From the NCBI RefSeq assembly GCF_020740795.1, contig NC_067285.1, positions 39,406,511 to 39,470,510 on the forward strand: a stretch of 64,000 bases of DNA, in the 5' to 3' direction. The position numbers and the translations under genes were made by a program. Shown here piece after piece: positions 35,591-48,283 of this stretch. How positions within the stretch are numbered: the first letter of the stretch is position 1; each line of letters starts with the position of its first letter. The notes under the pieces are model-generated. The model worked only from the letters and a program-made list of their open reading frames with translations, was not told the origin of the DNA and did not search any database. This DNA comes from Apus apus (lineage: Eukaryota; Chordata; Aves; Apodiformes; Apodidae).

Positions 35591-36080
35591 GCTCTGGTGA
35601 GACCCCACCTGCAGAGCTGGCTCCAGTTCTGGAGCCCCCAACAAAAGGACATGGGGCTCATGGAGGGTCCAGAGGAGGCCACGGAGATGATGGGAGGGCT
35701 GGAGCAGCTCTGCTCTGGAGACAGGCTGGGAGAGTTGGGGTGTTCAGCCTGGAGAAGAGAAGGCTCCAGGGAGACCTTAGAGCACCTTCCAGGGCCTGAA
35801 GGGGCTCCAGGAAAGCTGGGGAGGGGCTTGGGACAAGGGCAGGGAGGGAGAGGACAAGGGGGAAGGGATGAAAACTGGAAGAGGGAGGTTGAGGTTGGAC
35901 ATGAGGAGGGAATTCTGGAGTGTGAGGGTGGTGAGACCCTGGCCCAGGTTGCCCAGGGAAGCTGTGGCTGCCCCATCCCTGGCAGTGTTGAAGGGCAGGT
36001 TGGATGGGGCTTGGAGCAGCCTGGGCTGGTGGGAGGTGTCCCTGCCCAAGCAGGGGGGTTGGGATGAGATTATGGGGGAC
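35591..36080 (+). repeat. CR1 LINE (sense +), right arm of an inverted pair
   Basis: From ctggtgagaccccacctgca to caggggggttgggatgagat. It matches the left arm in opposite orientation. Confidence 0.92.
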
Positions 36081-36424
36081 CATCCCTGGTGTCCTCCTTT
36101 CACTCCCCAACGTGGTGTAAGCAGCAAGGCAGCTTCACTGCCCTGCCTAAAAAGAAAGGCAGGAAAGGATGGACATCCCACCTCCTGACACACCTCAAGC
36201 TAAGTTCCAGTGGCTGCTGGATCTGGGGGCTCCAGGGGTGCCAGGAGAAGGGGGGGCTGCTGGCAGAAGGATGCTGCACAGGCATCTCCAACACGGGGCA
36301 GGGGGAGCTGGTGCTGGGGCCACACCAGAGGGTTCTTCTGGGTGACCCCACCACGTAGACATGATGTATGGAGGGGCTGACACACCAGCAAGGCTGTGAG
36401 CTGGACAGGGAGACCCCTCATGAG

Positions 36425-37192
36425 GTTCCACAAGGGGAAATGTAGAGAGAGAGCATCATCTGGGGAGGAACATCCCCAGGGATCAGTAGAGGTTGGGGGC
36501 TGAGCTGCTGGAGAGCAGCTCTGGGGAAAAAAAAAAGGACCTCAGGTTTCTGGTGGACAACCATGAGCCAACAACGTGCCCTTGTGGCCAAGAAGGCCAA
36601 GGGGCTCCTGGGGGACATGAGGAAGAGTGTGGCTGGGTCAGGGGGGGGTTCTCCTGCTCCTCCTCCTCTGCTTCACCCTGGTGAGGCCACATCTGGAGAA
36701 CTGCATCCTGGCCTGGGCTCCCCAGTTCAAGGACAAGGAGCTGCTGGAGAGAGTCCAGTACAGGGACACTGAGATGCTGAAGGAACTGGAGCATCTGCCT
36801 GTGAGGAGAGGCTGGGAGAGCTGGGGCTGCTCAGCTGAGAGAAAAGGAGGCTGAGGGGGGAGCTCATCAGTGCTGATCAATATCTCCAGGGGGTGGCAGG
36901 AGGATGGGCCAGACTCTGCTCAGGGGTGTCCAGGGACAGGACAAGGGGCAATGGGCACAAACTGGTGCACAGGAGGTTGAACCTGAATCTGAGAAAACAC
37001 TTCATCCCTCTGAGGGGACCAGAGCACTGGAACAGGCTGCCCAGGGAGGTTGTGGAGTCTCCATCCCTGGAGACATCCCCACCCAGCCTGGACATGTTCC
37101 TGTGGGATCTGCTCTGGGGGATCCTGCTCCAGCAGAGGGGTTGGACTGGGTGATCTCCAGAGGTCCCTTCTAACCCCCACCAGTCTGTGACA
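36425..37192 (+). repeat. CR1 LINE, different subfamily (sense +)
   Basis: Contains degraded reverse-transcriptase tail (ggccaagaaggccaaggggc, cacatctggagaactgcatc) and a different 3' end (agcagaggggttggactggg). It shares this end with the copies at 58424 and 46793. Confidence 0.9.
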
Positions 37193-37935
37193 CACGTAAT
37201 TTATTGATAAGGTGACCTGCTGAAGGTGTTTGTGCCACCCTGTGCCACCAAGGCCTTCAAAAGCAGCAGATGGACCATCCACCTGGGGAGAAAAAGCACT
37301 TGATTCTGGGAGGTGGTGCCGTCCAAGGGGAGGATGTCCTTGTTCCAACACCTCTCTCCTCCTCCTACCTCAGCCCCTGGGGATTTTCTCTCCTCCCCCA
37401 CCTCCCACGGTGCTGAAGAAGGGTTTAAAAAAAAAGACCCCCACGACCCCAACAAACCCACCCGGGGACGTGCCACCAAAATAAAGCTGTCTCGTTTTTC
37501 TTCCCTTTCAAAGAAAAAAACCCAAAACCCACCAACCCAACCCTTCTCTGTCACGAGTCTGGTTGATTTCCAAAAATAGCAACCTCCGAGGCTTCCCAGC
37601 TCCCCCTCTCCTTGGCTCCAGCTCCTCTCTGAGCTGTTTTCTTTCCAGAGAGCACATAGTTCACGTAGCTCCGTGAGGAACATCCCATTCCCTGGGCAGA
37701 GCAGAGCCTGGCAGCAGCACTGGGGGTGATGGGAACCCTTCTCCAAGGCCTCCTGCTTTCATCACCATCCCCAGGCTCTGGCCTCGCGACTGGTGCTTTG
37801 GTTTGTTGGTGAAGGTGCTACTGGCTCCCCCCCCAGGGGTTTCCCAGTGCCATCTTCTCAGGCTCTTGGGGGGATGAATGAAGTATTCATGACTTTGCAG
37901 AGAGAGCTCTTGGCTGCAGCTTCCAGGAGCAATAA
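37193..37935. other. Unassigned sequence
   Basis: No recognised gene. A minus-strand stretch (37282-37201) has a good acceptor and a stop codon overlapping AATAAA, but no recognisable protein. Confidence 0.4.
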
Positions 37936-38402
37936 TCACGGAATGGGTTGGGTGGGAAGGGACCTTCAAGATCATCCAGTTCCAACCCCCCTGCCATGGG
38001 CAGGGACACCTCCCACCAGCCCAGGCTGCTCCAAGCCCCATCCAACCTGCCCTTCAACACTGCCAGGGATGGGGCAGCCACAGCTGCCCTGGGCAACCTG
38101 TCCCAGCATCTCACCACCCTCACAGCCAAGAATTTCCTCCTCATGTTCAATCTCAATCTCCCTCTTCCAGTTTTCATCCATCCCCATCTCATCCCATCCC
38201 TCCCTGCCCTTGTCCCAAGCCCCTCCCCAGCTTTCCTGGAGCCCCTTCAGGCACTGGAAGGTGCTCTAAGGTCTCCCTGGAGCCTTCTCTTCTCCAGGCT
38301 GAACACCCCAACTCTCCCAGCCTAGCTCCAGAGCAGAGCTGCTCCAGCCCTCCCACCATCTCCGTGGCCTCCTCTGGATTTGCTCCAACTGCTCCAATAA
38401 TG
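37936..38402 (-). repeat. CR1 LINE, 3' part (sense -)
   Basis: Starts tcacggaatgggttgggtgg and carries the standard 3' region in complement. Confidence 0.93.
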
Positions 38403-40998
38403 CTCATTAGATGAAGTAATTACCCCCTCAGATGAGATCAGGGCACATGAAGCACTCAGCAGATCAACCCAAAGCTGAAGGCATCATCTTGTCCTTGGCA
38501 CCCCACACAGCTCCAGCCTCCCAAGAGGTGACTTCCCACCAACCCCCACCCCAGAAGGACCAGACATCTCTGCATTTGCCCACTCAGCAGATGCCCCTGG
38601 ATGGCTGAGCTCTGCAGAGGCCACTCCTCTTCCAAGGTCACTGCTCAAGGAAACCTTCTCCTTCAGCTCTCGTGGCTCACAGCTACCTCCAATAAAGCCA
38701 CTTGGCCATCAGCCCATCCAGCTCATCTTCCTGGCTGCCAGGAGGAGATTTGTGCATTTTTATTTTTAGCCCTTTTTGGTTTGTTGTTTGTTTTGTCTTG
38801 TGGTTTTTCCCCCCCCCCCCCACTACCCCTCTGGATGGGTTGAGCCTGGGAGATGCTGCAGCTCCCAGTGGGGAAAGAGAGAAACAGACCCAGGAAAAAA
38901 AAAAAAAGGAGGGGACATCTTCTGAGCAAAACACCTTTGCCTTCTCCACCTAGACCTTCTGCTAGAAGGTCTGAAGCTCAAACTACCAGTGAGAGCCTGG
39001 GAAGGGCCCCAGCAGGGCCACTGCAGCCAGCCTGGAGCTACCTCGAGGTGAATGGGAAGTCCAAACTGGGCTAGCCAGGGCCTTCACCCCAAGGAAAGCT
39101 TGCAGGAAACCATCATTACAAGCCTCCTCAGGTGGAGATGAAGTGGCTTCAGTGGTAGCAGCCAAGAGCAGCCTCAGACACCCCACACAAGCTGAGGAGG
39201 TCTTCTGCTCCCCCTTGCCCTCGGGCACCCAAGGCAGCGTGGAGCTCTACAGGTCTAAACCTTGGGATGAAACCAGCAGCTCTGCCTGGGCCAAGGGACA
39301 CAACCAAGAGCCACCAGCCCCCTGGTGGGGCTTCCCTCTTGGGTGAACAACCTCCCACGGAACGGGCTGGAACCCACCCAATATCCTACCACCTCCACCA
39401 CCACCTGCCAGCATCCACAGCCAGGAGCTCCAGGTGTTCCGCTTCTTGCTCTGTTTTTGCCAACAAAGGTATTTGCAAGCACAGCCAGAAACATCAGCTG
39501 CTGAAGGCCCCACGAGTTATTTCACAGGTTTAGAAAGGTGGTGGGTTGGGGTTTTTTTCCCCCCCCCCAGAGCACCCAGACTTCTCCCACCCACCCCATC
39601 CCACCTGCTCAGCCGGGCAGCAGCCGCGCCACAGGGACCTGGACCTGCAGCTCCATCAAGCCCTGAGGGACTCCTGCCCTCAAAAGCTGTAGGAGACGAG
39701 CCAGAGGAGGAGAGGGGGGGCAGGCAGCACCCCCAGGTCCTCCTAGAGCTCTGCTCCAGCCCCCCAGACCAGAGGCAGCTCCTTGCAAAAGGCACAGGAC
39801 ACAGCTCAGGTGTCAAACCTGTTTCGCGGCGGCATCAAGCGACAAGTTCCCAGTGTCACAAGTGTCATGAGCTCCCCCTGGAATTCCAAGTGAAGGAGAA
39901 AAAGCAAGGAAATGGCCCCATTTCCAGCCCAGAGGAACCAGCACAGCCTGGGGCTGAGCCAGCCCTGCCTGGAGCTGCAGAGACAGATGCTCTGCTCGCC
40001 CTCCCAGTTATAAATAGCGCGGCAGGACACGACCAACCTCTCCCTCCTTGTGTTCCTTCCAGCTGGGAAGGAAGAACCAGATGGTTTCTCTGCAGCCAGG
40101 AAGGGAGAAACATCAGCTTGGGGCCTGTGAAAGCCAGGGCCCTCCTGCTGTAGGACAGGAGGTTTCTAAGCAGGCACCAGCAAGGAGGAACCTGCACAGC
40201 TTCAGGGAAGGGTCTTCTCCCACCCAAGAGGTGCTCCTTGCCCCGGGGGTGCTGGTGGGGGAGCACACGCTGCTAGAGGAGCTGGGAGCCAAGTTTCACA
40301 GCCTCTGCCACCAGCTGAGCAGCTGCTAAGCTCTGGGGTGGCCACCACAGCACCCCGCCAGCCCCAACCCTGCACCCACAGCTCTGGACACACAGCTGGC
40401 CTGAGAGGGGCCCAGGGGAAGGGGAGGATTTCATAGGCAAGACACCTGCTTTCCCTCCCCAGATGATGTTATTGCACCCAAGGCCATGAGACCACGCTGA
40501 CCTACTTCCTGCCAGCCAGCCAAAACCACACCAGAGTCATCAAACCCACCCTTCCAGCCCAAACTTGGGGCTCTCCCCTTTCCCTGCTGCTCCCCAGCCA
40601 CTGCCCTGCACCTTCTCACAGGTTTGGGGGGGGGCTCAGTCGAGTGCCCTGGTCCTGCATCTTCCTGCTCGTTGGCCCTAATGAGTCCCCCTGCCAAGTT
40701 TTTCATAGTTCCTGGCTTTATTAATAGCTCTGCTGACCTTGTTTGTGTCTGCTGGGACACATCATCTCCCCCACAGGACAGGGACAATCCCAGCTGCTCC
40801 TGGTTTTGTGCTAGGAGCAAGGCTGGATGTGGGGTGGCAGCAGCATGGGGGGGGGGGGGGTGTCACTGTCCTCCCCTGCAGGGACAGGGACAGCCTGGAC
40901 ACAGCCCCCTCAGCCCTGGCCTGGCCACCACCCTGCCTTCCTCCCAGGACCACCACATCCCCCTGCTCCAGGCATCCTTCCCACACTCTCAAGGGTGA
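38403..40998. other. Unassigned sequence, 2.6 kb
   Basis: No conserved exon seen on either strand. It has a C run at 38811 and an isolated tataaatag at 40010 with no supported gene behind it. Confidence 0.5.
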
Positions 40999-41410
40999 TC
41001 ACAGAAATCATGGAATCACAGACCGGTCTGGGTGGGAAGGGACCTTTAAAGATCATCCAGTTCCACTCCTGCCATGGGCAGGGACACCTCCCACCAGCCC
41101 AGGCTGCTCCAAGCCCCATCCAACCTGCCCTTCAACACTGCCAGGGATGGGGCAGCCACAGCTTCCCTGGGCAACCTGGGCCAGGCTCTCACCACCCTCA
41201 CAGCCAAGAATTCCCTCCTCATGTCTCACCTCAATCTCCCTCTTCCAGTTTTCATCCCTTCCCCCTTGTCCTCTCCCTCCCTGCCCTTGTCCCAAGCCCC
41301 TCCCCAGCTTTCCTGGAGCCCCTTCAGGCACTGGAAGGTGCTCTAAGGTCTCCCTGGAGCCTTCTCTTCTCCAGGCTGAACACCCCAACTCTCCCAGCCT
41401 GGCTCCATGA
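40999..41410 (-). repeat. CR1 LINE, 3' part (sense -)
   Basis: Complement of the CR1 3' region, from atcacagaaatcatggaatc to cagcctggctccatgaactc. Confidence 0.93.
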
Positions 41411-42400
41411 ACTCCAGGTTAGGGTGCAGGTGGGTGCCACTGATCCTGCTCCAGGGAAGCACCCCAAGATCTAGAGCAGGTCTCACGGCAAGGCTGGAAT
41501 GCAGCACCAGCTCCCCCTTGCAGGAGTCAGGGCTCTCATGCCCCACAACGTGCCCTGCACAGGCTGAGCAGACCCTGCTGTTGCTCCACACAAGCAGAGG
41601 GACCAGGATGAAGGGAACCAGCTTCCCTAGATGCACCAGTCCCTGGGGGGACTGCACAACATCTGCTGCTGCACAGGACTCTCCTCCCCCCCGAAAACAG
41701 AGGGGACCATACCCAGCATCTCCAATGGGCCAGGGCAGCAAAGCTTCGTGCAGCACCTTCCAGCCCACCCAGCACCTCCATGCCTGTCTTTACCCCCTGC
41801 CTTCATCTTCCTCACCTGGGAAAGCCACCTCCTTTTCTACTGTGCAGTGCAGCTTATCTCCCTGGCAGGGAGAGCTGGGTGCCCAGCTCAACCCTGATCC
41901 AGAGGTCCTGCAGCTGGTGGCAGCGGGTTCCCCATCTGCCCCCCCTCACTTTCCAGAGGCAAACCCCAAAAGCTGCAGAGCAAAAGCTCAAAACCAACTG
42001 GATCCCACTCCCGAGGTCATCTTCCTTCTCCAACCCAGGTCTGGCTGCTCCTCCAAAGCCCACTTCAACCCAGTCTCTTCTTTCAGTCTCCTTTTATGCC
42101 TGGAATCCAAACGGGAAGGTTTCCAGCTTGTCATTCAGCATCAGATCAGTTCAGGTGTGGGCTTGACCAGCAGTTTGCAACACAGTCAAGACCTGCTTCA
42201 CCACTGAGTTTTCCAAAGCTGCCTTCCCAGCTGCACCACAGGGTTATTTATCAGCTAATGAGCCAACTGTGCTTTTGCAGGAAAAAACAAAATGGTCATA
42301 AAAAACCCCACCACAAACAGGAAACAATTTACTGGCAATGAGCAGAGCCCTCTGGCAGCAACGGCTGCAAAATGCAAAGAAATCCAGCCTCCACCTTGAT
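41411..42400. other. Unassigned sequence
   Basis: About 1 kb with no recognised gene or repeat. Confidence 0.5.
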
Positions 42401-42831
42401 GCTCAGAGGGCTGGAGCAGCTCTGCTCTGGAGCCAGGCTGGGAGAGCTGGGGTGTTCAGCCTGGAGAAGAGAAGGCTCCAGGGAGACCTTAGAGCACCTT
42501 CCAGGGCCTGAAGGGGCTCCAGGAAAGCTGGGGAGGGGCTTGGGACAAGGGCAGGGAGGGAGAGGACAAGGAGGAAGGGATGAAAACTGGACGAGGGGAG
42601 ATTGAGGTTGGACATGAGGAGGAAATTCTGGGCTGTGAGGGTGGTGAGAGCCTGGCCCAGGCTGCCCAGGGAAGCTGTGGCTGCCCCATCCCTGGCAGTG
42701 TTGAAGGGCAGGTTGGATGGGGCTTGGAGCAACCTGGGCTGGTGGGAGGTGTCCCTGCCCATGCAGGGGGGTTGGAAGTAAAGGATTTCATGGTCCCTTT
42801 GAACCCAAAACTAGTCTGTGATTCTGTGACC
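42401..42831 (+). repeat. CR1 LINE, 3' part (sense +)
   Basis: CR1 3' region ending in the octamer tail (ctagtctgtgattctgtgac). Confidence 0.93.
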
Positions 42832-45470
42832 TTGGCCAGCCACAAGACTGCTGCCCCCTGTGCTCCCCAGCAGCAACACCCACTGCCCACCCATCATCTT
42901 GCCACAACTGATCCACACTCCTCCAGGAGTCATCCCACAGCCTAAGCAGCAGCCCTGGAGGAGCATCTATCTTTAAATACCTATTTATTCGAGTTAACAA
43001 ACAAGTTCCTGCATCTGTTTCTTCCCAGCAGCTACTCAGGGGAGAATTTGCCTGCTCTGGTTTTTGTCTTCTCAATTAAGGCTGGATTGCTGCTTCTAGC
43101 TGCCCCCAGCAGCATCTGCTGGCTGAAGAGCTTCATGTCCTGCCTGGCCCACCATCCCTGGCAGCCCTCATGCTTTCATGGCCACACTTCTCAACCCTCT
43201 CAGGGGGAGAAGACCTGCCAGCAAGAGACAAAAGGCCTGTTGGACCTGGAGGGATAACAGCATCCTTGCCCAGAAGCTCCCCAGCCCAGGCACTTAGGGT
43301 GGGCAAGCTCAGCCCTCCCCAAGGAGCTGGCATGGACCTCACAGTCTCCATTTCTCCACCCACCAGTGCAAAGCCTTAAGAGGCACTGCTCATGTCCCCC
43401 ACCTCCAGCAGCACCTCAGCCAAGAGCCACAGAAAGGATAAGGCTGGGAGGGAACTTTTAAAAATAGCCCCAACTCTCCCAGCCTGTCTTCACAGCAGAG
43501 CTGCTCCAGCCCTCTCAACATCTCCCTGGCCCTTCTCTGGACCCTCTTTCCTGTGAAGTCCAACTGTTAAAAAGACCCCACAGAGTTTTTTTTCATCACC
43601 TGGTTCCAGAGCAGCAGTGAGGACAGGCAGAGCACTTACCACCTAGCCAGGGACACTCCTCTGCAGAGACACCCTGCTCCAATTTTGGAGCCCACAAGGA
43701 CCAGGCATAGCTCCCCAACATTCTTCTCAGCATCCACTCACTGGTGGCTTTTTTCATAGAAGGACTTCATCCTTAGTTCCTCTTCCTAGCTATGCTGCAG
43801 GCCCCTCAGCACATCTCCACACCAGCTCTGCCTCTCCAGCCACCCCCCACACCCCAGCCCCTCACCAGCACTGCCTGTGGAAACACTGGCTAACCCAGTG
43901 TTTGCTACCAGTGGGCTTCTCAACCAAGAGTGGGGCCAAGGGATCTTCTTTCCTCCTCTTCAGGAGGAGGAGGGACTGTAATGGCTTAATGTAGCAGAGA
44001 AAACCAACATTCCTCAGATTCACCTCCAAGCCATCATCTGACAACCCCTTTCTATCCCACTGATGGTTCATTTCACCCTGTCCTTGCAAAGCCAGAGGGA
44101 AGTCACTTCTCAAGCCATAACAACCAAGCAAGAGCAGCACCTTGGAAACATCTAAGTGGCATCAGCAGAACTCTTTTTGGACCCTGTTTCTGGGCAGGCA
44201 AAGCTGCTGGCAGTCCCTGTGGGGCTGGAGCAGGCACTCAAATGCCCCATTGCCTGAGCTGGGCATCTCCCCATGAGACCATGAAGCTCTGAGATGACAA
44301 TTCTGCTCCTGTGAGCCCCACAGGGCTTAGCTGGGAGCAGGTCTCCAGCCAGGGAGGGTAGAGAAGCCACAGATTTGGAGAGTGCTCCAAAGCAGCAAGG
44401 GAGTCTCGTTGGCAGCTTCAATGGAAGAAGCAAAAGGATCATCCACAGGCAAGAGAAGAGGCCTTCAAACCAGCTACGGAGCCTGAAGCTAAGCAGAGAT
44501 GCCAGCACCATGGGGACACCTCACTCCAATGTGCCCATGACAGCAGGGACTCACAGTCCCATAGCCAAACCAGCCCCTTCCCCAGGCTACATCCCCTCAG
44601 GGACACTCCTCAGCACCTCCAGCCCCAAGCCCCACTCAGGCAAGCATGGAGAAGACAGCAAGGAGCCACACTCTGCCCCATCTGCACTCCACTTCTGAAG
44701 ACAGTCCCATTCCCTGAGCTCCCCTCCTTTCAACAGCACTCTCCAAAGGGGAACCACCACCACTTGGTGCCCACCACAGCCCAGGACCTGCCCCCACAAC
44801 ACCTCCAAAAAAAAGCACCTTGCCCTAGAAGCACCTCCAAAGGCAGGGAGATGCCTCACCTTCTCTTCCACCACATGGCCTGCTCCCACCCAGCACAGCC
44901 CAGGAGCTATTTGTGGACTCTGGATGAGCTGACACAACACACCTGGCCCCACACATGGTTCCCCACCATGGGGCTCATCCAAATTGCCACTGAGGGTGGA
45001 AAAAAACCAGCCTAGACCCACAGGACGACTCTGCCATCCACGTAGCTCTGGCCAACCACATCCCCTGTGCCACACTTTGGAAAGGGAAGGATGGTGGAGG
45101 CAGCTTTGGGTGTTGCTTTCCAAACACTCACCCATCCAGACACCCTCACTTTTCAGCCCTGAATCATTGTTTAAACTCAGCTGGGAATTTCCAGAACCTA
45201 CACGGGTGAAAGGGGAGCACCTCACGCAGGGAGCAGTTTGTAAAACAACACCTCTATTGAAGCATTTCTTTGTGGCAGTGAGAAAAGGGCTTCAGGAGAA
45301 AAAAACAACCAAAAAGACACCCCAGCAAAGGCCCAGGAACACCCTCATCCCAGTCCTGATACTCCATACCTAAAGGGGCACTGTCAGATTGAGGAGAAAA
45401 GCTGTTGTTCTACGGTAGAACAAGTGAATAAAACCAGAGAGTTTTATGATGCAGAGCAACTGGGCTCCTT
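42832..45470. other. Unassigned sequence downstream of RCHY1
   Basis: About 2.6 kb in which no gene is recognised, apart from a CR1 scrap at 43443. Base composition is less GC-rich than further left. Confidence 0.5.
43443..43556 (-). repeat. CR1 fragment (sense -)
   Basis: Short piece with ccccaactctcccagcctgt and gagctgctccagccctc, diverged from the young copies. Confidence 0.75.
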
Positions 45471-45478
45471 GATAACAT

Positions 45479-45484
45479 TTTATT
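45479..45484 (-). terminator. Candidate poly(A) signal of RCHY1
   Basis: AATAAA on the minus strand, 1.1 kb beyond the RCHY1 stop. The distance fits a 3' UTR, but no transcript evidence is available. Confidence 0.35.
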
Positions 45485-46601
45485 TCACTCCTGAGCATGA
45501 TTTCCACGTTCTGGAACTCCCAGAAACCAAGATCTTCTAGCAAAAAAAACACGGGCAGGGGATCACATGAAGGCTGGGAAGGTCTGTGGGCTTGTTTTAA
45601 AAGCACTCCTCCATTCTTCCCCTTCCCCCAATCACACCAGACACCACTAAATAAAAAACCCCAAACAGAGAACTGATCCCTGCACAACCACAGTGCCTTT
45701 CAGAGCTGCTGTTGCTCTAGCAAACACCTCAGGCTCAGCCTGATGAGTTGGGCTGATGTCAAAGTTGGCACACTTTGTGTGCCTCACTTTGAAGACTTCA
45801 GCAGCAAAACCCTGAGCTCCAGGCTCCTCTAAAGCCCTTCACACCTTTGTAAGTGAAGTAAAAAGAGGAATAAATGTGATTGCAGCTGGCAAAGGAACCT
45901 GAGGGAAGAGGCAGCAGGTCAGATGGGTGTGGGAGGAGGAGGGTGGCCTTGTGGCTCCATTTTTAGGCTGCTGAGGGCAAGCCTGCAGGCAGGCCAGCCT
46001 GGTTCCCAAGGATCAAGCCAAAGGAGGAGACTTCTGCAAGCTCACTCTCTCCAGCCACTGGCACCAAGGTCTCTGAGGCCCCCAGAACACACGTGTAACG
46101 GAGAAGGAACAAAATGTACTTGCATGAAACTCTGCAGATGGCAGCTTTCTGGGAAAAGGCCTCTCAACATGACCCATTTTCCCCAACAGCTGCAACCAGA
46201 AGAGCTGGTACTTCCACCTCCTGCCCTGCTCCTCACAACCTTCAACTGACCCCAAACCCCTGCTGCTGTGCCAGCTGCATCTCACTTCTCATTTTGCCTC
46301 TCACCAGTTATTCCTCTAGGCTATCCCTCCTCTGACACCACCTCTGAAGGATGCCACCCTCTCCTGACACTAACCTGCACTGGGAATCCTGCTGCTCAAG
46401 GGGGGCATCTCCTGCCTGCTCTGTCCACCAGGGAGGGGGCACAATGAGCACAACTCCTTTGCAGCAGCATGAATTAAACCTTGGTAGCATTTCCCTGGTG
46501 CTGTGACAGCTTCGAATGTATTTTTACTGACAAGTGAGGCTTTGGGACAGGCAGCCCCTTCCACAGCAGAGTCTTCCTTATCCAGCTTGAGCACAGCTTG
46601 G

Positions 46602-46730
46602 TCACTGCTCCTCCAAAGGCAGCTGGCATTTTGGATCTTGGACAGTGCTGTAGGATTCACAGGCTTGGCACTTCAGGCCCAAGAAGTGGAACTGCACGGA
46701 AGAGCGGGCGCTGCAGCCATGGCAAAGGAT
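46602..46730 (-). CDS. RCHY1: RCHY1 terminal exon (zinc ribbon)
   Basis: 42 codons plus TGA, with acceptor ctgtgtgtgcag. ILCHGCSARSSVQFHFLG is followed by LKCQACESYSTVQ, matching human ILCNDCNGRSTVQFHILGMK and CKICESYNTAQ. Both CxxC zinc pairs are kept. It is intact by itself, but the exon before it is out of frame with it. Confidence 0.9.
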   Translation of the reverse strand: MLCHGCSARSSVQFHFLGLKCQACESYSTVQDPKCQLPLEEQ

Positions 46731-46792
46731 CTGCACACACAGAAAACAGGGAGAAAAATGCTTTAGCACCAGCAGGACACTCAGCAAAACAC

Positions 46793-47062
46793 AGAACCAC
46801 AGACTGGTGGGGGCTGGAAGGGACCTCTGGAGAGCATCTAGTCCAATCCCCCTGCTAGAGCAGGATCCCCTAGAGCAGATCCCACAGGAACGTGTCCAGG
46901 CTGGGTGGGGATGTCTCCAGGGATGGAGACTCCACAGCCTCCCTGGGCAGCCTGTTCCAGTGTCTGGTCCCCTCAGAGGGATGAAGTGTTTTCTCAGATT
47001 CAGGTTCAACCTCCTGTGCACCAGTTTGTGCCCATTGCCCCTTGTCCTGGACACCACTGACA
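46793..47062 (-). repeat. CR1 LINE 3' part (sense -)
   Basis: Complement of the agcagaggggttggactggg-type 3' end, in the last RCHY1 intron. Confidence 0.88.
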
Positions 47063-47347
47063 AGTCTGGCCCCTCTACAGCCAAGCTTCTGGCAGCCAAA
47101 AGAGCAGGTTTGCCACCAGGGAACAAAGCAGAAAATGTCTCCTTTTTAAAGACAGAAGGGTTGATTCAATTTTTCTGCTTTTAACTGCTCACATCACACT
47201 GTGCAGTCACGGAGCATTTACTTCTAGTGTAGCAAGGTGACTCCTTGTCTAAGTCAGGCTTTGGAGAGACCTTATTCTCAGGTGCCAGCACATAAAGGGT
47301 GGCTTCCAAGAAGATGGAGGCTCCCTATTTCCAAGGAGTCACATGGA

Positions 47348-47600
47348 AAAGACGAGGGGGAATGGGCACAAGTTGCTCCTGGGGAGATTCTGACTGGATG
47401 CAAGAGGTAGATTTTTCACCCTGAGGACAATCAAACCTTGGAATAGTCTCCCAGGGGAAGTGGTGGATTCCCCCACGCTGGACAGTTTGAAGTCTCAGCT
47501 TGACAGGGGGCTGGGCCACCTCATATCAACTAGGAGTAGTGTCTAGAAAGGCTGGACCAGATGATCCTTGAGGTCCCTTCCACCCTGGCCTTCTATGGTT
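47348..47600 (+). repeat. Old CR1 3' part (sense +)
   Basis: Diverged CR1-like 3' end (agtctcccaggggaagtggtgg to gatgatccttgaggtccctt). Older than the other copies. Confidence 0.7.
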
Positions 47601-47796
47601 GGGTATTCTGGAGTACTAAGACTAGTCTGGCTCTCTAGCTCCCAGAGTGGATTCAGCAGCTCCCTGGAGAGAGCGGCTTTTTATTGCTCCATCATTCCCT
47701 CCCCCTCAGGTCGGCAAGGCCCTGCTGCCCTCTGCTGCCAGCAGTGGGAAGACTTGCCAAGAAGAGCCCCAGGGAGGGGATTGTCTCATCTCTCAC

Positions 47797-47897
47797 CTCC
47801 ACCATCATGTTCTGGTACGGGAGTCCTCGCCACCTCCTCATCCAGCTGCCACCAGTACCACTCCATGTCCAAGATCAAGCGCATGCACAGGGGACAC
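47797..47897 (-). pseudogene. RCHY1: RCHY1 RING-end exon with 11-bp deletion
   Basis: Acceptor cag at 47898 and donor gtgaga at 47796. It reads CPLCMRLILDMEWYWWQLDE then EVARTP, against human CPLCMHSALDMTRYWRQLDD then EVAQTP. Human then has MPSEYQNMTVD. Here YQNMMVE is found in a different frame, with one base where 12 are expected. The length is 101 bp instead of 112. The shifted frame would replace the zinc ribbon with an unrelated 24-residue tail. Confidence 0.85.
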
Positions 47898-48151
47898 CTG
47901 CAGCCTCTGGCAGGGAGGGGAAAAGGAAAGTGTAAGGCAGAGGATGGAGAAGGGCCACAAACTCAGCCCATCCCAAGGGACAAGTTCAGAGCTTCACTCT
48001 AACATGGTTCCAGCCCAAGAGAAGCGGCGCAAATCAAAAGGTTCTTGCAAAAGGGGAAAGGAAAAGCCCCTTTTTCCCTGGGGGTGTTTGCCCCTTGAGG
48101 TGATCTGACTGGGCCCCAGCAATGCTAAGAGATGTTTAGAGATACTTACAC

Positions 48152-48169
48152 CTTTAGCACGTCCTCGTT
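48152..48169 (-). pseudogene. Possible RCHY1 mini-exon scrap
   Basis: After acceptor cttttcag, NEDVLK resembles human YEEMLK, and a donor-like gtgtaagt follows. Only six residues, so this may be chance. Confidence 0.25.
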
Positions 48170-48283
48170 CTGAAAAGAAAACACGGTGAGAAGTTGAGGA
48201 ACAGAAACGCAGTCGCCGAACGGGAAGAGATTTGGGCTGAACCAAGGCAAAAGGCACAGAAGCTTTTCCCAGGAAGTTGAAAA

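Noticed and set aside
37201-37282. Candidate minus-strand terminal exon whose stop overlaps AATAAA
   Set aside because: Good acceptor (tttttctccccag), but no recognisable protein and no supported upstream exon. A faint histone-like look (KALVAQGG) is too short to trust.
43862-44140. 92-codon minus-strand frame with a hydrophobic start (MLLLLGCYG)
   Set aside because: No homology or splice/poly(A) context; consistent with chance.
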